Assembly (NCBI RefSeq): GCF_016801865.2
Contig: NC_068938.1
Coordinates: forward strand, 212,625,734 to 212,689,733
DNA: 64,000 nucleotides
Direction: 5' to 3'
From: Culex pipiens pallens
Lineage: Eukaryota; Arthropoda; Insecta; Diptera; Culicidae
The first letter of the stretch is position 1; the number at the start of each line of letters is the position of its first letter. The notes below the pieces were generated by a model that was given only the letters and a program-made list of their open reading frames with translations, was not told the origin of the DNA and did not search any database. The translations under genes and the position numbers were made by a program. Positions 48,001 to 59,515 of the stretch are shown here, piece after piece.

Positions 48001-48863
48001 AATATCGCAGAACGATTTCCTGGAAAGCTTCTGCGAGCACAACGAGCAATTTTAAGAGGAATCATGAGAAAACAGTATATTTCACGCTGTTCTACCCGGC
48101 TGGATATGACTAATAAAAATAAATAAACACTTCGTACTGAGGAGTAAGACAGCACGGGAGAGAGAGAGGGAAAAAGAGCGTTATGAATATTTATTGTTAT
48201 CTTCACCTTACGCAGCATCCACTGTTTGATATTCTTATTCATAGAGAGTGAAAGCAAAGCAAAACAAAATCTTTGAAAAGCCGGTTGTTTGCATTGCCAG
48301 GTCCAACAGGTAAGGAGCGCACCTTAAAACACACATTTCTTCAACAAAACCTAAAAATGCCACCCGTCATGACACTTGGGTATTGTTGAGGAAGAAGGAA
48401 CCTAGCGCGAGCTGATTTGAGCTTTTGAGTCCCCTCGGAAGGGGAATGTTTATCTTGGCTCTTGCTTCCCCGGAGGAACTGTGTGCTTCTGCTCAAAAGT
48501 GATTGCTCATGATTCCAATCCGCTGAGGGAGATGTCTTGTACGTGTCAGGTTGAACAGAGAAGGAGGAGCGAAACAAAAGCGGCAGCAAGCCGAGGGGAC
48601 TTTTGAAAAGACATAATCAAATTATTGACTTCGAAAAAGCTTGCCCAAAATAATCTCTACCCGTGCGGTGAGGTCTAGCAGGGTAGGGTGACCAACTGAT
48701 CAACTGATACTTAGGAGAAAGCAAAGTAGAAAAAATGTTTAAAATCATAAGTTGGAGTTGGAATAACATGTTAATTTTTACTGTTTTTGCCTTTCTCTCA
48801 CACACTTTAAAAATCTTAAAATCACTCGGAAAACGAACTACAGAATTTAGCAACCTAGACACA
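45063..48863. other. Gene-free stretch with a non-repetitive island
   Basis: AT-rich until about 46290; an island of moderate GC runs about 46300-48640. ORFs in the island (for example 46960-47262 -) show no domain. A phrase CAACTTTGCCGAATAAACAAATCGATC (quoted in parts: CTTTGCCGAA, AATCGATC) near 46108 matches one near 61155. Confidence 0.4.
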
Positions 48864-49876
48864 CTAGAGGTGGGCAAAAAAAAGAGCGAGTCGCTCAAAG
48901 AGCCGGTTCTTTTAAAAGAGCTATCGAACCATGGCTCACATTAAAAGAACCGCGGTTCTTTTTTTAAACTCCGGTCTTTTGAAAGAACCTTCCAAGATGG
49001 AATAATTTTTAAACTTGTTATAAATATATTTGTTTGTATTTCCAACAAATTGTAGTGTTAAATTTGTTTTTGAGAACTGAAAATACAATTTCAAATATTT
49101 AAATACTAATAAAAAAATAATCCCAACATTGTCCCTTGGTGTACTTTTACAAGTCAGGTTGAAGAGGGGCTATCTCCAAAAATTTTCAGAGCTGAATCGT
49201 CATATTTCAGTGGGATATTTATATCAACTTTCTCATCAATATATATCGAAAGACTCGTTAAAGCGTTGATGTCAGTATTAGAAAATATTATTTTCAGTTT
49301 CCTACTTGTTTTTTAACTTCCTAAAGTAAATGATTTTCTAAACAAAATAAAGAAATTTTTCATTGTGAACTTCAAATTGCTGAACTTGTGAATTTTTATC
49401 ACAAATCTACTAAATAGCTTAGAGATTTTGGAAAAAATGTAATCCTCTTGCCCGAATAAACTTCAGCGTTAATAGACGATCAAAACAGAATGAAGAAAAT
49501 AGTTAACAGAATATTTTCTCTAAACTTAATTTCAGCATTAGTTCAATTTTGGCAGAAATAAACGCAATTTTACTCCAAAATCCTAGATTTAAGTTTGGAT
49601 GCCAATAAATTATTCGAACGTTTAGGTTCGAGTAAAAACAATGACATAGAGACCGTCAAGATTTATGATTTTCAAGAGCATCTTCTCATTTTAAGTTAAT
49701 TTTTTTCAAATAATTTATATAATTCCAATGTGAAATAGCTTTAAAAATCTTAAAAAAATATCCTTTTCATCCATATTTTGAAAAAGAGCCAAAGAGCCGT
49801 TCAAAAGAGCAGCTCTTTTTAATGAGCGAACGAAAATGAGCGGCTCCTAAAAAAGAGCGGTTTTGCCCACCTCTAG
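48864..49876. mobile_element. hAT-like non-autonomous element
   Basis: The termini CTAGAGGTGGGCAAAA and TTTTGCCCACCTCTAG are perfect inverted repeats of 16 bp. Flanks TAGACACA and TAGACATC agree at six of eight positions, which suggests an old 8-bp duplication. Subterminal AGAGC/GCTCT repeats occur at both ends (48880-49000 and 49780-49860). No transposase. Confidence 0.7.
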
Positions 49877-49904
49877 TAGACATCTTCACTTATACATATC
49901 AAAA

Positions 49905-50300
49905 ATTTAATATTACGCCCATTTAAAGAGTTAGCCTTGATTCAAAAAATTTCCAAATATTGTTTTTTCGAAAAGAACATAAAATTTCACAAATGTTTAA
50001 TTTTACAACAATTAAAATTGGACTTTTAGTTGCCAAACATGCAATATAACGCCCATTTTAAATGTTAGTCTTGATTCAAAAAATTCGAAATATTTTTTTC
50101 GAAAAGATCATAGGATTTCACAAATGTTTCATTTTTTATCACTGAAAATTGGACTTTAAGTTGCCAAACATACAATATTACGCCCATTTGAAATGTTAGT
50201 CTTGATCCACAAATTTTCAAAATATTTTTTTTCGAAAAGATTATAAAATTTCACAAATTTGTCATTTTTTAACATTGGAAATTGAACTTTTAGTTTATGA
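49905..50300. repeat. Three tandem copies of a ~130-bp unit
   Basis: Each unit starts near AATATTACGCCCATTT (about 49910, 50045, 50173), then TTGATTCAAAAAAT-like, TTTTTTCGAAAAGA and TTTCACAAATGTTT. Diverged by perhaps 10-15 percent by eye. Confidence 0.75.
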
Positions 50301-52626
50301 GATATTGCCATTAGCAAATTTGAAAACGTTTGGATGAGACTAAAAAAACTTAAGTTTTCTTGTTTCTTTTATTCTTTATTCGCTTACCAAGTCCCAGCAC
50401 CGAAAAGGACCTAATAAAAATAGTTTTTTGAAAAAAAGTCCAATCTTCAAAGTCTCTTGTTGGACAATTTTATGGAAACTTTTTGTACCTTTAAAAAAAA
50501 CGCTCGATTTGATGGCGTACTAAGAATCAAAAAAACAAAATTTCTCGAAAAAGAAAACAAAAAAGTTTCAAAAATTTTGCTTTGTTTCGTTACTTATCAT
50601 AAAAAAATGATGGCATATGTCATTTCAAGGGAAATTAAATAAGAAGAAATTACATAAAAGAGTAGGTATATTTTTAATTTTGAACAAAATTTATCATTTT
50701 AAAAATTCGTGTTTTTTAATTTTGCAGGATTATTCTTAGCTTTATTTTTATTTTATAGTTGTCAGAACGCGAAACGTTAGTGATTGATTTTTTAAATGAT
50801 TCATGAGACAATTTATGAAGTCGTACAACTGGTACATGCTGATTCTTTTTGGTAGAAATAATCGTTAAATAAAATTTAGTACAGAGCGTTTAAGATTTAC
50901 AATCATGTTTTCTTTATAATGATGCTCGACTATATGTTAATTTTAATCACAATTTTGTAAATAAAATAAAATACAACACAATTGTAACTTTTATGATATT
51001 TTCGAAAAAAATATTTTGAAAAATGGTAACCCTACCCTCTCCAGGTAAGATCATCAGACCTTTGCATACATTCCCTCTCCCGCGTGTACGACCCAAACCC
51101 ATATGGGAAAAGTGCTTCCTGTGGGAGCTCGCTAAAGCTCATCAATAAGACGCTTTTCCGGCTGTTTGACGTCGAAGAATGTCTCGTCTTTTTTTTTTCT
51201 TTCTGATTATTATGTTTGGAGTGCCGCCTGAAGAAGCTTATCAGCATTTTTGGTTGTTGTTGTTGTTGCTGTTCTCTCACACACAAAATAAAAAGAAAGA
51301 AGGTTGGCGATGGAAGAGAGATCAAAATCCCACTTTGTATTACCGATTTTCGCGCCTCGATCCCAAAATAATGAGCTTTCGGGGGGTTTGGAGGGGACTT
51401 GAGCTTGAACGCCGCAACGATGTGGGAAAGAATTTTGAAGAAGGAAACGGGGAGGGGGGAAGGCTTCTCAATCACATCCAAAAATGCCAAATTAAACATG
51501 TCGGTATCTTTGCGGATTATGCCACCCAAGCCCTAACCTCAATCGAGCTTTGAGGGAGTGAGGTTTGGTTGGTTCGGTGATGATGTCAGGTTTTTTCTTT
51601 CTTCATTTTTTCTTCTTTTTTTCTGTTGAGTGTGAAGTTATGATACTCCCGCCATTGATCCGCTTAATAAAACGCGTGGGTGGGAATGATGATGATGATG
51701 ATACTTCCAGCCAAAAATTATATGGTGAAGTGATCAAGTTGGTTTGGCAAAGTCGTTATTATATCGGTTCCGAATCAACAGGCGCCACGTTGGCAATAAT
51801 GGTGTCTCGATGGCATATGCCATTAAGATTTGTCTGTGACTAAATTCATTGTGGTCCACGTCGATATTGATATTTAAAAAAATCTAAAGTATTGCTTTTA
51901 AATTGATTAATTTTTGTGTTGGAACACAACAAAAATTAACATCAATTCCATCAAACCCTCATGCGATCCCAAAGTCAAACAATGTTCACTCAAGATGTTT
52001 CAACTCGATAAACCCGTAATAATCCTGTCAGTTTGTTTATCGTCTTGTTAAAACCCCCTGTTTTCATATCGATCTCCCTTCCGTCTCTCAAACAGGCTTT
52101 CATTGATACCATACTGAAATATTAAAACATTTATCTTGATTGCCTGTCTGTCAGCTTCCTCGTGTGCGTGCATGTGTGTGATAGGAAAATGTCACCAGGC
52201 ACACTTCACATATTACTGGTGCAGCAACAACAATCGTTTAATGGCGTAGCCAGGCCGCCAGCAAATTCATCACTGTCGGGGTGCATTAATTTGCGCCACT
52301 TTATGGAAAAGTGCAAACAAAGAGGCAGTCACTGCTGTTGGCAGTCGGAATGCTTTTCCAGCCGATTGGCAATTGAGTTTACTGGATTTTTTTTTAAATA
52401 AGGTGGAGCAGACTACAAATTTGGTACTTTTTCTGTACTCAAGTATAAAATTGAACAGAAAATGTAATTCCATTAACTTTTGAATGGCAAAAGTTTCAAG
52501 AACAGTGATTTAAATATTTTTTGTACTAGAGGTATTTAAAAAAAAAACAAGATTAAATCATCTTTTCTGTTTCAACAAATCCTATCCTATCAGTAGAAAT
52601 CTGCTTAGCATGATTTTTTTTTAAAT
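50301..52626. other. Gene-free stretch with a non-repetitive island
   Basis: About 50400-50700 resembles the core of the element at 62301-63346 (CGATTTGATGGCGTACTAAG, TCATTTCAAGGGAAATTAAA). 51030-52400 is an island of moderate GC with no supportable exon. Confidence 0.4.
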
Positions 52627-52790
52627 CTGGAGTTTTTATGAAAAGGTCCAATAAACCAAATTTCCAGTTTTTGCTTTTTGGATGTTTTTGAAACCGCTTT
52701 GAGCCAGGGATATTAAAAAACACCCAAAAAGCAAAAATTGAAAATTTTGTTTATTGGACCTATTCAAAAAAAAAAAAAAAAAAACTCCAG
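52627..52790. repeat. 164-bp foldback
   Basis: CTGGAGTTTTTATG...AGGTCCAATAAACC on the left pairs with TTTATTGGACCT...AAAACTCCAG on the right, around a centre near 52705. No coding frame. Confidence 0.7.
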
Positions 52791-53097
52791 AAATATCAAT
52801 TCAGTGATACGAGAACATTTCAGATCTGGCATCCCTGAATAATGCAAAGCGCACTTAAGTAAAATAAAATAAAAATACATAACCTATTCAAAGAAAATTA
52901 CTTCCGAGACCACATTTTCTTCCATTGATAGAATTGTTATTGAATTATTTACTCGATAAATAGAAATGGTAATAAAACTGACAACACTGTCATTAGATAT
53001 CGAAAATTAAAGGAACATAAAAAAAAATTAAAACAGAATATTATTAATTTGGATGAAATTGATGATGTCTTAAATCATCATAAATGAAGGGTAATTA

Positions 53098-53312
53098 CCG
53101 TAAACTGGGGTTAATCGGGACACATGGGGCGAATTGGGACAGCAGTTTTAACCATGTTAGAGCACAATATTTTGATTTTTCTGGTTGGTTTCGGTTAGAA
53201 CAGACTCAGACCAACAAAATTTGTGCATCCATTTTCAAATTTAAAAGCTGTAAGTACTCTACAAACTGCTGTCCCTATTCAGACTGAAGTCCCGATTCGC
53301 CCCAGATTACGG
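53098..53312. mobile_element. TA-flanked MITE with CCGTAA ends
   Basis: CCGTAAACTGGGG and CCCCAGATTACGG are inverted repeats with one mismatch, flanked by TA on both sides. TCGGGAC/GTCCCGA repeats follow just inside. No transposase. Confidence 0.78.
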
Positions 53313-53770
53313 TATCTTAGTTTATTTTTTTCAGTACATGTTGAATTCCAAAAATATGTACTTTTTGACTTTCGAGATTATTCAATATGTATTAGGAGAC
53401 TTAAAATGCATATTTTGCGCCAGAGTTAAGAATGATGGAAAATTTGGTACAAGAGTTTTGATTTTTTGGAAAAATATGTTTTTTCCTAAAAATCAAAATC
53501 GCGGCTAAACAAAATTTTATCATAAAAATCAAAACCCAATTGAATTTTTTTCAAAAATTGCACTGTTTTAGACTTTGTTAAAAATTTAAATATTTTCAAA
53601 AGTGTGTTTTTTTGCAGTGCCTCTTTTCATTATTTTTCAACTAATGATAACTTTGCAACATTTGTTTCGATTTTCAAAGTTAAAATTTAAAACAAATTGG
53701 AAATATTCAGCTAATTTCAATAAAAATATTTTATAAACTTTCGAATCAGGCCTAACATTTAAAACTGTCT

Positions 53771-53920
53771 AATACAGACTTAATTATCCGAAGGTCTAGG
53801 AGAAAATTCACTTTGGATAATTGAGTCTTCCGATAATCGAATAACAAAAAGAAATCTCTGTCTTTTTTTATTGTTGAGCTTAAGTATGACCCCTAAATCA
53901 CTCTAAAGTTAAATATTCAG
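53771..53920. repeat. Broken 5' end of the 19359-19765 MITE family
   Basis: It matches the first ~140 bases of that element (ATTATCCGAAGG, GAGCTTAAGTATGACCC) with many substitutions and lacks the right half. Confidence 0.65.
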
Positions 53921-56900
53921 AATTTAAAAAAAAAAATCACTGACATTGGGTCGTAGATCTCGAGTATTTTAGCCCTTTTTCACATAAGTTTATTTTTATC
54001 TTCAGTAGAAAGATGAGGGCAAGCGATACTGAGAAAACCCCACTTTTCACTTTCTCTAGATGATATTTTTCAAAAAATTAAGCTTAAAAATGTCATTTGA
54101 TTGCCAATTTCATTTTGCATCTTAATATGAATAATAAATTTTTTATTTCCAATATTTTGCTAAATTCATCATTTAGAAAAAATATATTCATAGCTTCTGT
54201 ACCTATTTTTAAATAATCCAAAACTTTGGAGAAAAGAATGCCGATTTAAGTCCTTTAAAACAAAGAAAATGCAAAAAAAAAACTTATTTAGAGAATTCAA
54301 CTTTTAGTGGTAAAAGCAGGAAATATTTTAAGTCCTTTACTTTTGCCTTTGCCGATGACAGTGAATCGATCATAAAATTACTTCCCAATTATAGGTTTGA
54401 ATATTTGTATGATTACTTGCATTGAAAAGTAATGATGCAAAGCGGCTTCTTTTGTCATTGAAAATGAATGGAAGTTTCATCCGAATATAATAATATAAAA
54501 TTAAAAATTCTGAAAAAATGTTTGAAATCGAAGAAAACTACTCACGAAGTTTTGATTTTTTCTTAACTTATATTTTTTATTTTTTTTATGAACAATTTTA
54601 AAAATTGTATAAATTTTTGGCTGTCTGTTGCAACAAAATTTATGTCACAAATATTATAATTTCTTTAAAAATTCGAAAACAGTTGAAATAATTTTATATT
54701 CAATTCAATTCAATTCATTTTATTTACCGAAATAACAATTTTACAACTTGTGTGAATGGCTGGTTCATAGAGATTTGGTGTTCCTTGCAACTATTTCCTT
54801 TTCATTAACCGCTTGGTAACAGAAGGTTCTTCAAATGCAATTGAACAAAAACTAGGGAAAATTTGGTCAAAAAACCTAGTGAGATCGAAACTATAATTTT
54901 ATATTGAATCCCTGAAATTTTGCCTAAAAATAGATTTTAAACAAATTTTGACTTTTTTCACAATCACATTGATTCATTGAGGTCCGTAAATGCCACAATT
55001 TTTAAAGAAGAAGACAGCAACTTCCCAACTTGAGCCTTTAAGATCAAAAGAACAAAAAGAATATCGCCCTAAGATTAACTCGATCGCATGGGCGTGTATC
55101 GCACAGCAATCTGCACGATGTGTAGTGCCGCGACATTAGTGTTGTTCCATCAGCATCAGATATGCAAGCCGGGCGTTTCAATAAAGAGTTTTTGAGATGC
55201 GTCAGAGGGCGAAACATGCTGGTCTCTCGGCAAGCTCTCCTTCCCTGGCAAAGTGCGCGGTAGGTATAATGCCGGCAATTCATAAATATTTAATTTACGC
55301 TAATATGCGTTATGAATGAATTGTGCGCACAGTATCGTAAACTTTACCCCGGAGAGCAAAATCGCATGCACCAGGGGTTGGGGGAAGTAGGTACATGATG
55401 TTGTTTATCGACGACAACGGCCGACTTCCATGTCGTTCGATGTCATCTCGGTGATGATGTGATGTTGCTTGCCTCAAACGACGTTGTCATCGTCGGCTGC
55501 CTCCCATGATCGCATCGATGCGCCGCAATTTAATCAGCAGACGACACTGACTGCCACCCACCCTGAGCAAACGCTAAGGGCGCGCGGGTGCAGCCAGACT
55601 TTGGACCTAGGTCAAAACATAACCCGGCGGTAAAACAAGACACTATGTTGTTTTATCGTGCGCTAAACGATGGTGCAATCGAGTTGAAACGAGGGAGAAA
55701 AAATCAAGATGAGCATCTTGGTCGTTGTTGCGTTTGGTCTGGTTTGTTTACGTTGGACCTGCCAACCGTCAGCCGCAGGGCCACCAGACTGTCTATGACC
55801 AGGAGGAGAATCATGCTTCCGATGTCTGGTCGGCAGTTTGAGCATCACGGAATGCGATGCTGAAGATTTGGGATGGAAAAAGAACAGATGTGCTACTTGC
55901 CTGGAAAGACCATGAATTATTGAAATTGCCAAATTTTACATTTCGACTCACCAGAAATCAATCTTTCAGAATATTTTAAAGATCCTAAGAACGGCAATTT
56001 CAAATAGAGGCTTTTTCATGATCCAAAATCAAGATTAAGGGATCGGTTGATTTAAAAACATCATAATATTAGTTAAAAAGATTAAGATGTTAGAATTTCT
56101 GAAGACTCGTGAGGTTTAGGTTATTCTACGCTTCGACTATGTCGATTCGGCTATGTTATGATTTTTGAAAGAAAAAATGGCATTTCAAAATCTGAAAAGG
56201 TGAATAAAATCTTTTGCTATAATTTTCTGTATTTCAATTTGCCCATAATTCCCATGAAATATTTTTGAAAAGCTGAGAAAATTATCTACATTTTGTTTTT
56301 TTTTTTAACTTTGTTGATACTGACTTTTGTTGCTGAGATATGGCCATTCAAAGACCAAAAACAGGAAAAATAGTTTTTTCAGTGTTGTTATCAGTCCTTG
56401 TTTTTTTTGATGAACTATTATTCCGATTTAAAATGATAAATATGATTTTTCCAGCTCGATTTGATTAAAAAATATTTTTAAGTTTTATAATCAAGACCAA
56501 CTATTTGAAATCAATGAATGAATAAATAATTCACATACCCGCCGGCGGCTTGGTCCAGTTCACAGGCGTTCGCTTGATTAAACAGATCGTCATCTTGTGA
56601 ATCAAGACCAACTATTTGAAAGGTATAAAAACACTTCTTTATATTTTTGAATGTTGGACAAGATTAAAAATTATCTTTATTGAAAGCAAATTTAACACAA
56701 TTAAACAAAAGTCGAACCATATATTTGCGGTATAAAATTTAATTTTTGATGTTTTTTTATCTATGAATTGACAATATTTTAGCAACGAAAGGCTGTATTA
56801 ACAATATTAAAACAGCCAAATGTAGAGAATATCTCAGCTTTCCACTATTAAAATTTCACTAGAGATTTTGATTGCAAATTTGATTTTAAATTTTTTAAAA

Positions 56901-57589
56901 GTAAGCCGTACAAAAACTTCGACTTTTTCCATTTTCTTTATGAAAAACATGTTTTTTTGTCTATTCTGGAACAATCTAATATCATAAATATCAACAAATT
57001 CAAAATAGTATTTCTTGGATATAAATTTTTAGTGATAAAAAGTAAATTTAAAAATCGACAAAAAATCATGTATTAATTTTGTCCGTTATAGTCCTCATCA
57101 AGATCAAAAAACCCTTCAAAAGATACACATTTTTGAAAAATTCGCATGCCATTTTTGTAGTTTTATAGAAAATGAATAATGGCTTTGGGCATACAAAAGG
57201 CCGCAACTTTTCTTGCTTAGTTCATTTGACTAAGCCTTGTTATTTTAAAGGTTTTCGAAGGTTTTAAAATTTTAATTATCTTTTAAGTTGATTTATTCCG
57301 ATTTTTGAAAAAAGCCAAGCTTGTGTAATATTTCGTCATTCGAAAGTTTTCATGATTTTGAGACATTTTAAGGTCCAAAAAAATCCATGTATATTTCTGA
57401 GTAAAAAACCTTCCAGACTAAAGGAATTTCATCCATAAGGTATCCTATGATACGAGATACATGTTTGAAATATTCAAGGATATCAATGTTTTAAAATATT
57501 TGACATAGAAATGTTTGAATTATACTATGATCAAGGAATATTTATTAAGAAATTGAAACCTTTTCAATGATAATATTTTGTATATGATT
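53921..57589. other. Gene-free stretch with a non-repetitive island
   Basis: 55050-55870 is an island of moderate GC with palindromic ATGCGTTATGAATGAATT-type AT cores. The rest is AT-rich. 54330-54480 and 57070-57240 hold phrases shared with 61140-61330 (AATGATGCAAA.CGGCTTCTTT, GCTTTGGGCATAC). See separate entry for 56490-56621. Confidence 0.4.
56490..56621. repeat. 21-bp direct repeat flanking a GC-rich insert
   Basis: ATCAAGACCAACTATTTGAA(A) occurs at 56490-56510 and again at 56601-56621. Between the copies lies a ~90-bp insert, of which ~60 bp is GC-rich in strongly AT-rich DNA. On the - strand the insert reads M-T-I-C-L-I-K-R-T-P-V-N-W-T-K-P-P-A and runs into GTATGT, a donor-like hexamer. 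Confidence 0.6.
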
Positions 57590-58030
57590 TCCAGACGGTA
57601 ATAAAAAAAATTATGCCATTTCAATAACAAATTCTGTTAAAATAACAGAAAGTGTTATGAAATCTTCCTGAAAAGTCCATTTTTGCATAAGGGTTTAATA
57701 ACAGTTTATGTTATCATAACAAAATTTGTTATTGGTCTGATATTGGTTGAAAGCCAAAACAACTTTGGAATAACATTTTTTGTTATGGAAGAATAACTTC
57801 AACTTGGGATGATCGGATTAGTTGTTAAAATAACAAAAAATAATAACAAAGATTTGTTCGAAGAATAACTAAAAATGTTATTAGTCTGTTATTACAATAA
57901 CAATCCAATAACAAAAAAAATCATAACGACGAATAACAAATCTTGTTATAAATAACACAACATGTTATTGGCCTAGTATTTTTAAATATCAAAAAATGTT
58001 ATTCCCAAGTTATTTTCGTCTGCTCGGGTT
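57590..58030. mobile_element. MITE-like element rich in ATAACA/TGTTAT
   Basis: CCAGACGGTAATAA at the left and TTATTTTCGTCTGCTCGG at the right look like decayed inverted termini. The inside repeats AATAACAAAAAATGTTATT-type phrases in both orientations. No ORF. Confidence 0.55.
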
Positions 58031-59370
58031 TATGATTCGAAGTAACTTAATATTTTTAATATCGATCAATTTTATTATTCGAATTGTCATACAATAAATC
58101 ATTCAAAAGCCATACATGTATTGTTTAATGTTTCACAAAATTTACAGAATTAAGAATTGAGGTATTCCAAGATTAGAGGGGTCCCGAGATAATTAATTTG
58201 GATCAGAAGTATTAAAATTTATGAGAATCCTTAGACACTGAAGAAATCAAACGAAGACATAAGAAATTTTAGGATTTTTTAAATCTAAAAAATGGCGCAC
58301 TTAATGCTAAAAGAATCCTATGACAAAAGTTTTTCTGAGCAACAATAAATCTAATATTCTTGATAAGTTAAAAAGTCTCAATTTTTTTAATTTTGTGATT
58401 TATGATATCATAAATCTAACGAGAACTCATTCAAAATCATTGAAAGATTTCATAAAAGGTATTCTTTGAATTAAGATCATAATATGTCAATGTATGTGGA
58501 GATCCATGTAATCTAATAATTTGTTTGAACAAACACAATTTTAAGCTTAAAAAACATATAATATTGTGTGAAATTTTTGATAATAAAAAAAATCCAGGCG
58601 TATCATAATGTTTAAAATGTTCAAAATATCTCAAGATAAAAAAATAATAATAATGATAAAGGGGTAAATATTTAAAAAATAAAATGTACTCAAATTTCAT
58701 AAAATCTGTACATTAAAAAAACATGCATGGCTTGAAAATTCTGAAATCTATCAAACTTGTAGTCCAAGCAATTCAAGATTTGAAATATTTAAATACAAGG
58801 AAAATTTTAAGATTCAAGCTTCAAAGATTTAGTTTTTTGTTTCAATTTACGAGATTTCAAAAATTTAACACTTAAAATTTCCTACAATTAGGACCCCCCC
58901 TGGCAGTGCTTACCACGTTGCAGAAATCTCTTCCGCGTAAAAACGCGACACAATGTGTCTTTAAGATCATGAATTCCAGATACTATCATCATGATGTCCG
59001 CCATCAAACCAGTCACAAAAACCGACCTGCACAAAAAAAAGAACGACATAATCTGAAGCGCCAACACATGGTCGAGAACCTGCAGGCAAGTTTCGCAATC
59101 TCTATGAAATGCGCGCGATTCCCGGAGCGCCTTTGTCCGCCGTGTCGTCACGGCCGGAAGATTCCGCTTGCGATTCAATTAGGCGGAAAGGTTTTTCCGC
59201 AGTCGCGCAAGTTCACGATGATGCGTTTTGGACACCAAAAAAAAAAGGAGGCCTCACTTTATCTTTGTTGGCCGCGATTCTCACGCGACAACACACGGAC
59301 GGAATGGGTTCTGGGGCTGGTGCACTGGAAGAAATGTCGGGAGATTTTGGAATTTTCCAAGAATTTCATA
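58031..59370. other. Gene-free stretch
   Basis: AT-rich to about 58890, then moderate GC. The frame 58906-59418 reads into the octamer array and has no domain. Confidence 0.4.
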
Positions 59371-59515
59371 ATTCAAGAGTTCAAGAGTTCAAGAGTCCAA
59401 GAGTCCAAGAGTCCATGAGTCCAAGAGTCCAAGAGTCCAAGAGTCCAAGAGTCCAAGAGTCCAAGAGTCCAAGAGTCCAAGAGTCCAAGAGTCCAAGAGT
59501 CCAAGAGTCCAATAA
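59371..59515. repeat. 8-bp tandem array, CCAAGAGT unit
   Basis: About 17 units, starting as TCAAGAGT and becoming CCAAGAGT, then two copies of AGTCCAATAATCTGG. The 24-base super-period gives spurious eight-residue peptide repeats. Confidence 0.92.

Noticed and set aside
51032..51529. 165-codon - strand frame with a Gln run
   Set aside because: No domain, and the Gln run reflects a TTG/CAA microsatellite. A competing frame lies on the other strand.
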